From: Clostridia bacterium
GTDB lineage: Bacteria; Bacillota; Clostridia; Oscillospirales; CAG-382
Reading direction: 5' to 3'
DNA length: 64,000 nucleotides
Assembly (NCBI GenBank): GCA_017436675.1
Contig: JAFSCS010000032.1
Location: forward strand, 1-64,000
In this document: positions 61,211 through 64,000 of the stretch, piece by piece
How the letters are laid out: the number at the start of each line of letters is the position of its first letter
How positions within the stretch are numbered: position 1 is the stretch's first letter
Notes under the pieces: generated by a model
Database searches by the model: none
What the model saw: the letters and a program-made list of their open reading frames with translations, nothing else
Told to the model about the DNA's origin: nothing
Program-made: the position numbers and the translations under genes

Positions 61211-64000
<2,790 letters not shown>

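Overview
The window looks like chromosomal DNA of an uncultured, low-to-mid GC, anaerobic, spore-forming Gram-positive bacterium of the class Clostridia, probably a gut type. The signs are sporulation genes (spoVAC, spoVAD, spoVAE), two CotH-type kinases, the [FeFe]-hydrogenase maturation set hydE-hydG-hydF, many lipoproteins with Ser/Glu-rich linkers, two sortase-type surface proteins, a preQ1-I riboswitch, a PyrR-type leader, and very regular sigma-A promoters (TTGACA, 17 bp, TAAAAT or TATAAT). No rRNA, tRNA, CRISPR array or intact transposase was seen. The genus cannot be assigned from the sequence alone.

Layout. 1-488 is a GC-rich tandem repeat tract with hairpins. 489-6107 (minus) holds an M29 aminopeptidase, two CotH-like kinase lipoproteins, a Gfo/Idh/MocA oxidoreductase and a small membrane protein. 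6187-11339 (plus) is a hydrogenase-maturation operon (TM1266-type regulator, hydE, hydG, hydF, ferredoxin-tailed aldo/keto reductase) behind a leader that carries a terminator. 11347-17250 (plus) has upp, ung, a DUF4434 protein, a split ThrE-type exporter, pgi and two small genes. 17322-19055 is an AT-rich patch with two lipoproteins, each preceded by a small CxxC tail fragment. 19170-26862 contains the spoVA genes, split into spoVAD-spoVAE and a distant spoVAC by about 6 kb of sugar, regulatory and membrane genes. 26892-32009 (plus) is mostly metabolic and repair-type enzymes. 32059-34642 (minus) has a GltS-like symporter and an acyltransferase.

34818-39060 holds two paralogous sugar-type solute-binding lipoproteins embedded in a family of structured 124-bp repeats, plus the relic of a third copy. 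39147-41110 holds two near-identical LamG surface proteins. 41180-44985 has a MarR/nitroreductase pair, a small unknown gene and a YgiQ radical SAM protein. 45056-50546 has two large carbohydrate-related proteins. 50610-58144 (minus) has a uracil permease with a PyrR-type leader, a three-gene ABC-2 exporter, a MATE pump and queT behind a preQ1 riboswitch, and a LytR-CpsA-Psr protein. 58230-61132 (minus) has a GH106-like hydrolase and an LD-carboxypeptidase. 61163-64000 (plus) has ligA and a truncated FAD oxidoreductase.

Taken together the genes suggest a fermentative saprophyte. It probably disposes of electrons through H2, uses plant or host glycans (arabinofuranosidase, rhamnose mutarotase, GH106-like and DUF6259 proteins, solute-binding proteins), and displays surface lipoproteins and sortase substrates. 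The most unusual material is the structured repeat array around the solute-binding genes, the terminator-containing leader of the hydrogenase-maturation operon, the split spoVA operon with its duplicated gene end, and the CxxC-tail/lipoprotein pairs.
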